NCBI RefSeq assembly: GCF_048569485.1
Contig: NC_134354.1
Location: forward strand, 691,683,198-691,747,197
Direction: 5' to 3'
Source of the DNA: Anomaloglossus baeobatrachus
Lineage: Eukaryota; Chordata; Amphibia; Anura; Aromobatidae
Length of the DNA: 64,000 nt
The first letter of the stretch is position 1. The number at the start of each line of letters is the position of its first letter. Below the pieces are notes generated by a model. That model was given only the letters and a program-made list of their open reading frames with translations, had not been told where the DNA came from and did no database searches. Below, piece by piece: positions 54,205 through 64,000 of the stretch. The position numbers were made by a program, and so were the translations under genes.

Positions 54205-55937
54205 AGAGAGAGCGCGACCTAGAGACAGAGAGAGAGACCGACCGCGACCTAGAGACAGAGAGAGAGACCGACCGCGACCTAGAGACAGAGAGAGAGACCG
54301 ACCGACCTAGAGACAGAGAGAGAGACCGACCGACCTAGAGACAGAGAGAGAGACCGACCGACCTAGAGACAGAGAGAGAGACCGACCGACCTAGAGACAG
54401 AGAGAGAGACCGACCGACCTAGAGACAGAGAGAGAGACCGACCGACCTAGAGACAGAGAGAGAGACCGACCGACCTAGAGACAGAGAGAGAGAGAGAGCG
54501 ACCTAGAGACAGAGAGAGAGCGACCTAGAGACAGAGAGAGAGCGACCTAGAGACAGAGAGAGAGCGACCTAGAGAGAGAGAGAGCGACCTAGAGAGAGAG
54601 AGAGAGCGACCTAGAGAGAGAGAGAGAGCGACCTAGAGAGAGAGAGAGAGCGACCTAGAGAGAGAGAGAGCGACCTAGAGAGAGAGAGAGCGACCTAGAG
54701 AGAGAGAGCGACCTAGAGAGAGAGAGAGCGACCTAGAGAGAGAGAGAGCGACCTAGAGAGAGAGAGAGAGCGACCTAGAGAGAGAGAGAGCGACCTAGAG
54801 AGAGAGAGAGCGACCTAGAGAGAGAGAGCGACCTAGAGAGAGAGAGAGCGACCTAGAGAGAGAGAGAGCGACCTAGAGAGAGAGAGAGCGACCTAGAGAG
54901 AGAGAGAGCGACCTAGAGAGAGAGAGAGCGACCTAGAGAGAGAGAGAGCGACCTAGAGAGAGAGAGAGCGACCTAGAGAGAGAGAGCGACCTAGAGAGAG
55001 AGAGCGACCTAGAGAGAGAGAGAGAGAGCGACCTAGAGAGAGAGAGAGCGACCTAGAGAGAGAGAGCGACCTAGAGAGAGAGAGAGCGACCTAGAGAGAG
55101 AGAGAGCGACCTAGAGAGAGAGAGCGACCTAGAGAGAGAGAGAGCGACCTAGAGAGAGAGAGCGACCTAGAGAGAGAGAGAGCGACCTAGAGAGAGAGAG
55201 AGCGACCTAGAGAGAGAGAGAGCGACCTAGAGAGAGAGAGAGCGACCTAGAGAGAGAGAGAGCGACCTAGAGAGAGAGAGAGAGAGCGACCTAGAGAGAG
55301 AGAGAGCGACCTAGAGAGAGAGAGAGCGACCTAGAGAGAGAGAGAGCGACCTAGAGAGAGAGAGAGCGACCTAGAGAGAGAGCGACCTAGAGAGAGCGAC
55401 AGAGAGAGAGCGACCTAGAGAGAGCGACCTAGAGACAGAGAGAGCGACCTAGAGACAGAGAGAGAGAGCGACCTAGAGACAGAGAGAGAGAGCGACCTAG
55501 AGACAGAGAGCGACCTAGAGACAGAGAGCGACCTAGAGACAGAGAGCGACCTAGAGACAGAGAGCGACCTAGAGACAGAGAGAGAGAGCGACCTAGAGAC
55601 AGAGAGAGAGAGCGACTTAGAGACAGAGAGAGAGAGCGACCTAGAGACAGAGAGAGAGAGCGACCTAGAGACAGAGAGAGACCGACCTAGAGACAGAGAG
55701 AGAGACCGACCTAGAGACAGAGAGAGACCGACCTAGAGACAGAGAGAGACCGACCTAGAGAGAGACCGACCTAGAGAGAGAGAGAGAGAGACCGACCTAG
55801 AGAGAGAGAGAGAGAGAGACCGACCTAGAGAGAGAGAGAGAGACCGACCTAGAGAGAGAGAGAGACCGACCTAGAGAGAGAGACCGACCTAGAGAGAGAG
55901 TGAGAGACCGACCTAGAGAGAGAGTGAGAGACCGACC

Positions 55938-55980
<43 letters not shown>

Positions 55981-56215
55981 CTAGAGAGAGAGAGACCGAC
56001 CTAGAGAGAGAGAGACCGACCTAGAGAGAGAGAGACCGACCTAGAGAGAGAGAGACCGACCTAGGGAGAGAGAGACCGACCTAGAGAGAGAGAGACCGAC
56101 CTAGAGAGAGAGAGACCGACCTAGAGAGAGAGAGACCAACCTAGAGAGAGAGAGACCGACCTAGAGAGAGACCGACCTAGAGAGAGACCGACCTAGAGAG
56201 AGAGCGACACCAACA
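54205..56215. repeat. GA-rich minisatellite, right part with evolving units
   Basis: Units change along the array: gagagaccgaccgcgacctagagaca at 54225-54300, gagagaccgacctagagaca to 54480, shorter gagagagagcgacctaga to 55400, a mixed zone to 55730, then gagagagaccgacctaga to 56200. The last unit gcgacaccaacagagag recalls the gaccgggaccaacaaag unit at 13690-14375. Confidence 0.9.
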
Positions 56216-56839
56216 GAGAGGCCAGAAATGAATTTACATCTCATCTGAGCATGCTCAGATTAAAAATTCGGATCCATCACTGGAAAGCTTTTTTTGCCAC
56301 ATTCTGACGGATCCGGCGTCCATAGGCTTTTATCAACCAACACGCCGCACCGCGCTGAAACCGGACAAAGACAAAAAACGTCCGAGTGTGCGTCCTTTCC
56401 GGCAGCCGGACCAGCAAATTTCGCTGGATCCGGCGCACGCCGGATGAAACGCGACGCCATGCGGCTCAATCCGGTGCTAATAAAAGTATATGTGGAAGAA
56501 AACCGATCTGGTGACAACAGATGCCAGATCAGTTTTGTCCACAATTCGCCAGATTGTGCCTGACGACGAAAACCAGTTGTGTGAAAGCAGCCTAATAGAA
56601 TCATGATGCAAACTGCATATCTGGGGTTCTGAAAATAAATGAATGAATATTCCTAAGTGAAAATTGTTATTTAATTATCTAAAAGGTGACCACTAGGTGT
56701 CATGTATGTCCATAGCCTTGAGACTTTTTTGTATACAACTATCTTTAATGAAATTGTTTAACTTGTTAGAAAAACAAATAACTATGCCTTTATTGTTTTA
56801 TGGTTTGTTTGTTTTTTTGAATAGTGAAAAGACTTCAAG

Positions 56840-57452
56840 TAAAGAGATATTCCATTATTAATGTGAGCTCCTTTTATTTGTCCTAACTATTCCTAACTTA
56901 CACTTTCCTAAAATACTTCTGCTACCTACCCTGCGGCGGCTCCTATATTCCAATGTTGATGTTTTGGCTTTGATCTTTCCAGTCTGGAGACCAGAAACGA
57001 ATCAACTGATCAGGGCACATCACTGATGGGAGAGAGCAATCTGGGCATGCATGGCCAGATCACACTTCCCAGTGTGCTCAGCCTGCTTTACAGTGCAGTG
57101 CTTTCATGTGACAAGTGCTGCAATGTGCCGATCCTTAGATAGTTTATCACTGTGACCCTGTGATCTTCACACTGCAGTGCTTGTCACATCGAAGCACCGC
57201 ACTGTAAAGCAGGCTGAGAGGAGAGTAAAATGTAATGTGGGCATGTGTGTCCAGACCGTTGTCACTCAAAGAGGCAGCCCCAATTGCGGTCTGCAGCCAG
57301 AAGGATCAAAGCAAGAAACATCAATAACTGTAGACTCAGAGAGATCAGCTTACAGGAGCAGGGTAGGCAGCAGATGTATATTAGGAAAGGATTAGTTAGA
57401 AATCGATAGGACAAATGAAAGGGGATCACATTAGTAGTGGAAAACTCCTTTA
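56840..57452. mobile_element. Palindromic MITE (taaagagatattccattatt ends)
   Basis: ATTCCATTATTAATGTGA at 56849 pairs with TCACATTAGTAGTGGAA near 57426. CCTGCTTTACAGTGCAGTGC near 57082 pairs with GCACCGCACTGTAAAGCAGG near 57194. Non-coding. Confidence 0.8.
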
Positions 57453-58310
57453 ACAATAGATATCCTTTAAATTATAATAACTAATCTCGAATATTCATCT
57501 CTTTCAAAGTAAGGCCTGCAAAAAAAGATGTAAATTCCAGACAGTTGGCTCATCTTCAAAGTTTATACAGACAAGGCATATCCATTATAATATACTTGTA
57601 TGAAATTGTGCCATTCCTGTTGTAACTCCGAAAAAAATAAATAAAAAAAAATGCATGCATAAATTGACAACTTGGCATTACCTTGTCAAAAGTGTGTCCC
57701 AGAACAGTCTAGCATTGATTGGACAGTGGTAACACCCCCAAATTGGTAACCCTCCCCCCAGATGTCAATTTATTATTAGTTTTGTAAATTGGAAGAAAAG
57801 GGGAACAACATAATGCACAGTTCTATAAAACATAATCCAGCAAAGCTAGTTCTTTAGGAAAATGTGATTACTAAGACATTAGGGCCCATGGCTATAGGTC
57901 TATTAGTAGTGTTTGTCAATCTGGAATGAAAGATCCTTATTGATCTTGATGAATCGCATTATACTTCGATGGCAGAGGTGTCCAAGTGCCATATTGAAAA
58001 TGCATATATGTACTTGGACAGCATTCACTGTAAAGTTCATTAAAATCAATGATATCTATGATGTTAGCAGCATATAGAGAAGGAGCTGAACAGATTGATA
58101 TAGAAACGTGTCCTTTCTTACCTTTTCTCTTGACTCCCAGGATGAGTGGCACAAGATAACAAGCTTTGGGGAAAAAATAAAAAATGCTCGCATTACTTTT
58201 CCAGGCATTTTCAGTAAAACAAAAATTTGTTTTTCAAAGTTGGTCAACTCTGTTGCTTCCTGCTGGGATATCCCGAGCCAAGAGGAAAGTTATGCATTAA
58301 CATTTCTATA
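57453..58310. other. Intergenic or intronic stretch, nothing recognised
   Basis: No coding exon or delimited repeat. Open frames on the - strand at 57937-58247 have no family resemblance. Confidence 0.35.
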
Positions 58311-58312
58311 TA

Positions 58313-59835
58313 CAACCCCTGGCAAAAATTATGGACTCACCTGGCTCTGACAATGTTCATTCAGTTGTTTACTTTTGTTTAGAAGAAAAAAAAAAAAGCA
58401 GATCACAGACATGGCACCAAACTAAAGTCATTTGAAATTACAACTTTCTGGCTTTAAGAAACACAAAAAAAAATCATGAAAACATAATGTGCTAGGCAGT
58501 AACGTTTACTTTTCAAGACCAAACAAGGGGAAAAAATTATGGAATCACTCAATTATGAGGAAAAATTATGGAATCAGCCTGTAAATTTTCATTCCCAAAA
58601 CTAACACCTGCATCAAATAAGATCTGCTCGTTAGTCTGCATCTAAAAAGGAGTAATCACACCTTGGAGATCTGTTACACCAAGTGGACTAACATGAAACA
58701 TGGCTCCAACGCGAGAGATGTCAATTGAAACAAAAGGAGAGGATTATCAAACTCTTGAGAGGGTAAATCATGACGCAATGTTGCAAAAGATGTTGGTTGT
58801 TCAAAGTCAGCTGTATCTAAAATCTGGACCAAATACAAACAACATGGGAAGGTTGTTAAAGGCAAACATACTGGTAGATCAAGGAAGACATCAAAGCATC
58901 AAGACAGGAAACTTAAGGCAATATGTCTCCAAAACAGGAAATGCACAACAAAACAAATGAGGAATGAATGGGAGGAAACTGGAGTCAATGTCTGTGACCG
59001 AACTGTAAGAAACCGCCTAAAGGAAATGGGATTTACATATAGAAAAACTAAAGAATAAAAAGATGACTGCCTGAAGAGAACATGTAAAATTTCCACAGCC
59101 ATTGATGATATGGGGCTGCATGTCAGGCAAAGTCACTGGGGAAATGGCTGTCATTACATCTTCAATAAATGCCCAAGTTTACATTCAAATGTTGTACTTT
59201 TTTCTTATTTCATCAATTGAAAGACTGTTTGGGGATGATGAAATCCTTTATCAAGATGATAATGCATCCTGCCATAGAGCAAAAACTATAAACATTCCTT
59301 GAAAGAAGACACATAAGTTCAATGACATGGCCTTCAAATAGTCCGGATCTCAATCCAATTGAAAATCTTTGGTGGAAGTTGAAGAAAATGGTCCATGACA
59401 AGGCTCCAACCTGCAAAGCTGATCTGGCAACAGCAATCAGAGAAAGTTGGAGCCATATTGATGAAGAGTACTGTTTGTCACTCATTAAGTCCATGTCTCA
59501 GAGACTGCAAGCGGTTATAAAAGCCAGAGGTGGTGCAACAATATACTAGTGATGTATTGGAGTGTTCTTTTGTTTTTCATGATTCCATAATTTTTTTCCT
59601 CATAATTGAGGGACTCCATAATTTATTCCCCCTGTTTGGTCTTGAAAAGTAAACAGTTACTGGCTAGCACATTATGTTTTCATGATTTTTTTTTTAGTGT
59701 TTCTTAAAGCCAGAAAGTTGACATTTGAAATCACTTTAGCTTTGTGCCATGTCTGTGATCCGCTTTCTTTAAACAAAAGTAAACTGAATGAACATCCTCA
59801 GAGCCAGGTGAGCCCATAATTTTTGCCAGGGGTTG
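58313..59835 (+). pseudogene. Tc1-type transposon with long IR/DR ends, frameshifted
   Basis: CAACCCCTGGCAAAAATTAT at 58313 is inverse to ATAATTTTTGCCAGGGGTTG ending at 59835, flanked by TA. The inverted repeats run about 240 bp with an inner direct repeat (AAAAATTATGGAATCA near 58533 and 58562). Transposase pieces on the + strand: MSIETKGEDYQTLERVNHDA region (58700), MMIWGCMSGKVTGEMAVITS (59102), YQDDNASCHRAKT (about 59250) and SPDLNPIENLWWKLKKMVHD (about 59340) to ARGGATIY at 59546. The frame breaks several times. Catalytic D and E motifs remain. Confidence 0.9.
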
Positions 59836-59837
59836 TA

Positions 59838-60497
59838 GGTTATTATTGAAAAATGATTGGATATAAATCGTGTTTAACTGACCTAAATCCCTGCCCTCTC
59901 CAAAAAGAGTCCAGTGGATGGAGGTGTTCAATAATAGACTGTGCTCTTTCCCCGTATTTCTGATTGAGAGTAGTTTTGCCTACTGGACTCAATACCAGAA
60001 TAAGGAGGGATTAAGAATATAAAAATACAGCGTATACTGAATCCCTCCCCATTAAGGACCAATCTGCTCAGCTCCTTCTGGTTTGCAGCTTCATTGTCGG
60101 ACACATTTAGAATCCTTTCAAACACAATTTTATAATCCTGACACTGGTTTTTAATTGTTATGTAACTAGATAAAAAACACAGCTGAAACAAAGGATATGT
60201 ATAAAAAAATCACAAGTTTATTTAAATATTCTACACACACTGGTAATAAGGCAAAGGATACAGACTGTACAGTGTTATAAAACTACATGTATTCTGAAAA
60301 AGTTCACTACTCTAAAGTTAAAACAATAAAAAGTTAAAAGTAAAAAAAAAATATTCAAATTAAAACTAAACCTAACAATAGAACTGATTACATAATCCGC
60401 ATGAAAACACAGGCGAGTGGCAGCGACTTTACATTAAAGCTAATTAATCATCATTTGGCAGATATTTCTGACTTCACAGCTGTTACAAAAATCTTAA
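59838..60497. other. AT-rich stretch with a - strand AATAAA-like block
   Basis: TTTATTTAAATATTCTACAC at 60219 matches the block at 24183 and gives AATAAA on the - strand. The - strand open frame 59928-60191 has no recognisable family. Confidence 0.3.
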
Positions 60498-60880
60498 AAG
60501 GGAATCTGTCAGCAGGTTTTTGATATGTAATCTAAAGAAAGGAAGGAGATGGGGGCTGAGACAGAATTCAACATGACATTTATTACGCTGTTTACTTACA
60601 ATGAAGGTTTGATCACCAAATCATCACTGCCAGGACTACAGCTCTAGACCGACCACACCCCCTCCTCTGATAAGCAGCTCACTGTCACTAGACAATGTAC
60701 ACAGACAGCAGATGTAGGTGGGGTTAGCTTTCTGAGCTTTACTACATTTAAAAACTCTGTGTTACAACTACTGTACCTAGTAAACTTAAGTAATCCATTG
60801 CTGGAATCAGTGTGTCTTTTCCTACATTATGCTGCTCTCAGATGAGGTAGCAAAAACCTGGTGATCGACTCCCTTTAATC
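60498..60880. mobile_element. MITE (AAAGGGAATCTGTCAGC ends)
   Basis: AAAGGGAATCTGTCAGCAGG and ACCTGGTGATCGACTCCCTTT are imperfect inverted ends. CATTATGCTGCTCTCAGATG links it to 23157-23812. Confidence 0.7.
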
Positions 60881-61049
60881 TATATGAATGGAGCATAAGA
60901 GACATTAAGTTCTATATAAATTAAGTACTATTTATTGGGGTTTATTGGAAATTTAGCTAATCAACAGCTCCAAAGAAAGTTCACAGAAGAATAATTCCAC
61001 TACCATATGCTAATCAGCCTACAAACAATCTCCTGGGTGTGTCTGGCCA

Positions 61050-61258
61050 ATATAAGGCTGTTTTCACATCAGCGGTATTCTGCCGCACTGCTGGATCCTG
61101 GACAAATGCGGTACAGTTCAATACAGTTCACTGGCATCGTGGCAAGATCCAGTCACATGCTGTCACATGACCGCATGTGACCGGAGCTTGCCGCGATGCC
61201 AGTGAACTGTACTGCAATTGTATCCGGCAGTATACCGCTAATGTGAAACCAGCCTAAG
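61050..61258. mobile_element. Short palindromic MITE (ggctgttttcacatcagcgg ends)
   Basis: AGGCTGTTTTCACATCAGCG and CGCTAATGTGAAACCAGCCT pair, as do CAGTTCACTGGCATC and GATGCCAGTGAACTG. Non-coding. Confidence 0.85.
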
Positions 61259-61680
61259 ACGCCTGTGAATCAGTCAAAAAGCCCTTCTTTCGTTAACCAA
61301 TATTGATGAAGTCACAGTCATCTGCTCAAAATCTCAGGCTTGTACCACACACCATAGGAACATACAAGCCACCTCTTGAATCGGTTATAAGCCAGCCTCT
61401 CTGCCTAAAATTGACAGTGATAAAGTCACATCATCTACACGACATCTCCCCCTTTGGTGGTCCAGCATATGACCAGGACATGTGAAGTTTAATATGACCT
61501 GGTTTGGGCAGAGGATCTTTCTTTTGTGTATGCCCCAGTTCTAATGTTACTTCTGGGTCAACTGTGGGGCTACCCATTACTGTACAATCTATGCCTCTCA
61601 AAGTGCCCTCTGTTTTTTAACAGATGCTGCACTCCATTGTTGAAACTAGTTACTCATGGGGGACATGGAAATAGCATGAA
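61259..61680. other. Stretch without recognised feature
   Basis: No exon, terminal repeat or RNA gene seen between the two MITEs. Confidence 0.35.
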
Positions 61681-61682
61681 TA

Positions 61683-62185
61683 TAAAGGCCCCGTTACACG
61701 CTTCAATTTATCTGACGATAGGTCGTCGGGGTCACGTTATCGTGACGTACTTCCGACGTCGTTAGCGACGTCATTGCGTGTGACAACTACGTGCGACTCC
61801 GAACGATCTTAAAAATAGCGAAAATCGTTGATCGTTGACACGTCGTTCAGTTTCAAATATTGTTCGTTCTTTCGAACACAGCAGACATATTGCTACGCTT
61901 GGCACCCTGCCAACGACGAACAGCATTGTTAGTGCATCCGTCATCAGCGACATACGCCTCTGTCGTTGCCGGAATCGTTGGGAGGAATGCTGTGTGACGG
62001 TGTCCACACGACCGCCTTGGTCAAACAATATATCGCTGAACGATGTAGCGTCCTTTGTGAGATGGGTAAGTGTGACCGCTAAAAAATGACCTATGAGCGA
62101 TCTCGGCAAATCGTAGCAACGATCTGGGCGTGTCACATCGCTAACGAGATCGCTAGGGATATCGTTGTGTGTAAAGCGGCCTTAA
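61683..62185. mobile_element. MITE of the 'ggccgctttacacg' family, copy 6 (diverged)
   Basis: Ends TAAAGGCCCCGTTACACGC and GTGTGTAAAGCGGCCTTA. The interior keeps CGACGTCGTTAGCGACGTC but has lost the usual CTGCGGCAGCACAC palindrome, so it belongs to a divergent subfamily. Confidence 0.8.
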
Positions 62186-62264
62186 GGGTAGTAGTTGATC
62201 CTAGTCTACACAGTGCAAGCTCTGGGACTTCAAGCACTACATGGATGACATCAACCATTGTCAA

Positions 62265-62684
62265 TTAAAGGGGTTGTCCACTACAATCTGCTTGTCCCCA
62301 TTAAAATAAAAAACACACTTATTCGCCTATCTTGCCGACACTTGCTCTCCAGCAGCTCACAACACTTTGAAATGTCACATGAGCACCGCGCCAAGTCAAC
62401 AATGGGTTCACCCTCCCCGCGTTCGGATGAAATAAACATCAAGAGGAAGTCAAAGCAGTGGCTGGCCACTCACTTCCTACTGATGTGTGATTTGTCCGAA
62501 GGCGGGGAGAGAACCCAGCGCTGACTGGGCACGGGGCTCGCGTGATGTAACAAAGTCTCGTGAGCCCCCAAAGAAAGAATGCAGACACTGTCGAAACAGC
62601 GCCAGCACGGGAGGACAGAATAAGGGTTTCTATTTTAAGAGGGGCAAATCTGGTGAATAAGAAGGGGTGGACAACCCATTTAAA
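62265..62684. mobile_element. MITE (TTAAAGGGGTTGTCCAC ends)
   Basis: TTAAAGGGGTTGTCCACTAC at 62265 is inverse to GTGGACAACCCATTTAA ending at 62684. Non-coding. Same terminal type as the foldback at 2752-6836. Confidence 0.8.
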
Positions 62685-62899
62685 AGGAAGAGGGGTTGAA
62701 TATCAGCTTCCTGCATGGTCTAGACACATTCAGTGGCCTTGTGTATGCCAATTAGTATATGGCATGGGAGTTCTAGCTTCTTCTAAATGTTTGGGAACAG
62801 ATATTGGTGGCAGTGGTTTAGAAGGACGACATCTTATGAAAGGTTATCTTTGAAGTCGATTCAGTAGCTTATATTTATAGACAAGTGTGAACATAGCCT

Positions 62900-63175
62900 A
62901 AAGGCCTTGTGCCCGCAGGGCTTTTTTCATGTTTTTTTTTTTTAATCAAAAGCAATGAAAAATCATCCCAGCAGTGTCTGAGAACCGTGACTTGCTGTAC
63001 CCTTGTTGCTTCTTTTTTTTCCTTGCTTTTTTTTTTTGTTTTGTTACTGAAAAAAAGAACATGTCAATTGTTTCTGCATTTTTCTCTCAGATAAAGCATG
63101 TTTTCGCAGGAAAAAAAGCAGCTTTTTTTCCTTTTTATGCTTTATGTTGCTGAAAAAAAAAAGCAACGTGGGCAC
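62900..63175. mobile_element. MITE (aaggccttgtgcccgc end)
   Basis: AAAGGCCTTGTGCCCGCAGG at about 62900 and the right AAAAGCAACGTGGGCACGCG are roughly inverse, with TTTTTTC/GAAAAAAG tracts inside. Confidence 0.6.
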
Positions 63176-63377
63176 GCGTTGGCCAAAAAGGTCATTCATA
63201 TATTTAAATAGTTTAGCAGCATCTACAATTTGGTGAAGGTTTAGAATTTGGTGTAGGTAAATCACACTTGAAAAAGAAAAAAAAAAAAAATATTTTTACA
63301 CATTTGTTTAACCTTTTGATAATTTGTAACAATATTTACAGGTTTTAATGGATAGAATGAAGTGTAAAGTAAAATAC

Positions 63378-64000
63378 ACTGTTCCAAATTATGCAAAAAA
63401 TATTTTTTCATATTTTCCTAAATTAAATTTTATGAATTGCAGTCAGTTATTTTCCAGTCATCTACTATTCGAGTATAATTGAAATGTTTTTGATCAAACT
63501 GCCTATGAAAACAGTATATTTTTAAAAATAATAAACACTCAAAATGCATGTTCCAAATTATTATGCACAGCAGAGTTTTCAACCTTTTTATTTTAATTTT
63601 GAAAAACAATATGGTCAATTGTGAAATTATAAGCATTATTAGCTTATTACAAAATTAAATCAAACAGTTAAGTCAAAACTTAATTCTAGATGATGTTACA
63701 TTTGCACATAGGAACCCTTGTTCAAAAGAAGCTTCTGAACTCTGTCGTTCACTGAATTTGTCAGTTTTTGGATGTTTTGTGCTTCAATTGTTTTGCATGT
63801 GGACAGAATACCCTCCCAGAGCTGTTGCTTAGATATGAACTGCCTCCCGCCAACATAGACACTCCTTTTGATGATGCTCCAGAGGTTCTCAATGGGGTTG
63901 AGGTCAGGGGAAGATGGTGGCCACACCATAAGTTTGTCCTCTTTTATGCTCATAGCAGACAGAGATTCAGATGTGTTATTTGCAGCATGAGACAGTGCAT
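63378..64000 (-). pseudogene. Tc1-type transposon, cut by the window end
   Basis: CTGTTCCAAATTATGCA at 63379 and a repeat ATGTTCCAAATTATTATGCA at 63547 form an IR/DR end. The - strand frame 63696-63953 encodes a transposase C-terminus: VWPPSSPDLNPIENLWSIIK with the catalytic Glu, then LLNKGSYVQM before the stop. The upstream part continues beyond 64000, so whether it is intact cannot be judged. Confidence 0.85.

Larger units (their letters stand above)
48401..54205 (+). mobile_element. Full-length-looking LINE with two intact ORFs
   Basis: A 5' UTR of about 360 bp, ORF1, an 84-bp gap, ORF2, a 3' UTR with AATAAA at about 54167 and a (GAATTT)n tail. It is inserted in the minisatellite, so its target duplication cannot be read. 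ORF1 carries an SGNH-type esterase, ORF2 an endonuclease and reverse transcriptase. Clade uncertain: the esterase is known from CR1/L2-type ORF1, while NYRGICVNSILGKLF and the C-terminal CCHC recall I/Nimb-type elements. No break seen in either ORF, so it is young. Confidence 0.9.
45921..56595. mobile_element. Large inverted-repeat element expanded by minisatellite, LINE and another insertion
   Basis: AAGGCTAGTTTCACACATCC at 45921 is inverse to the end GTTGTGTGAAAGCAGCCT at about 56593; TCTGGCACAATCCGG and the complement of CCAGATTGTGCCTGA continue the arms. The 5' body (46000-47390) is GC-rich with blocks such as GGGCAATTCGGGATGAGCCG. Pairing of the two ends as one element is inferred; they could be separate copies. 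Confidence 0.5.

Overview
The window looks like repeat-rich nuclear DNA of a frog or other amphibian. Two host genes anchor it. The last four coding exons of an integrin beta-7 gene (itgb7) lie on the + strand at 1553-15315. The last two coding exons of the C2H2 zinc-finger gene znf740 lie on the - strand at 44801-44919 and 34768-34857. In human these two genes are neighbours in the same tail-to-tail arrangement, so this is a conserved gene pair. Here about 19.5 kb of nested transposons separates the two stop codons. The 5' exons of both genes fall outside the window or were not found.

Almost everything else is mobile or tandem-repeat DNA. 1-15.3 kb (itgb7 introns): small inverted-repeat elements (MITEs), a CR1/L2-type LINE tail (1943-2660), an LTR retroelement fossil (2913-6440) inside a long-armed foldback element (2752-6836), a broken Tc1 (8820-9910), a degenerate tandem repeat of about 330 bp, a Penelope-like insertion with a 16-bp target duplication (13203-13650), and a GA-rich minisatellite (13690-14375). 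15.3-20.7 kb: a foldback element (16061-20664) filled with a compound hammerhead-ribozyme element (16283-17765), a Tc1 remnant and a MITE. 20.7-34 kb: palindromic MITEs, a nearly intact Tc1 in a TA microsatellite (26324-27974), and a Tc1 of another family (30843-32293). 36-44.7 kb: four more Tc1-type elements nested with MITEs. 46-56.6 kb: a large inverted-repeat element carrying about 3 kb of GA-rich minisatellite, into which a 5.8-kb LINE with two uninterrupted ORFs has inserted. 58-64 kb: another Tc1 with long IR/DR ends, several MITEs, and the end of a last Tc1.

The most notable system is a set of seven hammerhead-ribozyme-like motifs (7365, 15651, 16604, 17021, 17170, 17581, 19624). Four have complete canonical cores and three stems. 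They sit in 417-bp monomers arranged in tandem and then inverted, all within one insertion bounded by a 14-bp target duplication. An older monomer places a canonical hammerhead in sense orientation about 375 nt past the itgb7 stop codon, before any AATAAA signal, so it probably lies in the itgb7 3' UTR. A second notable item is a cold-shock-like domain in the only long ORF of the LTR element. A third is the young-looking LINE with an esterase-type ORF1.
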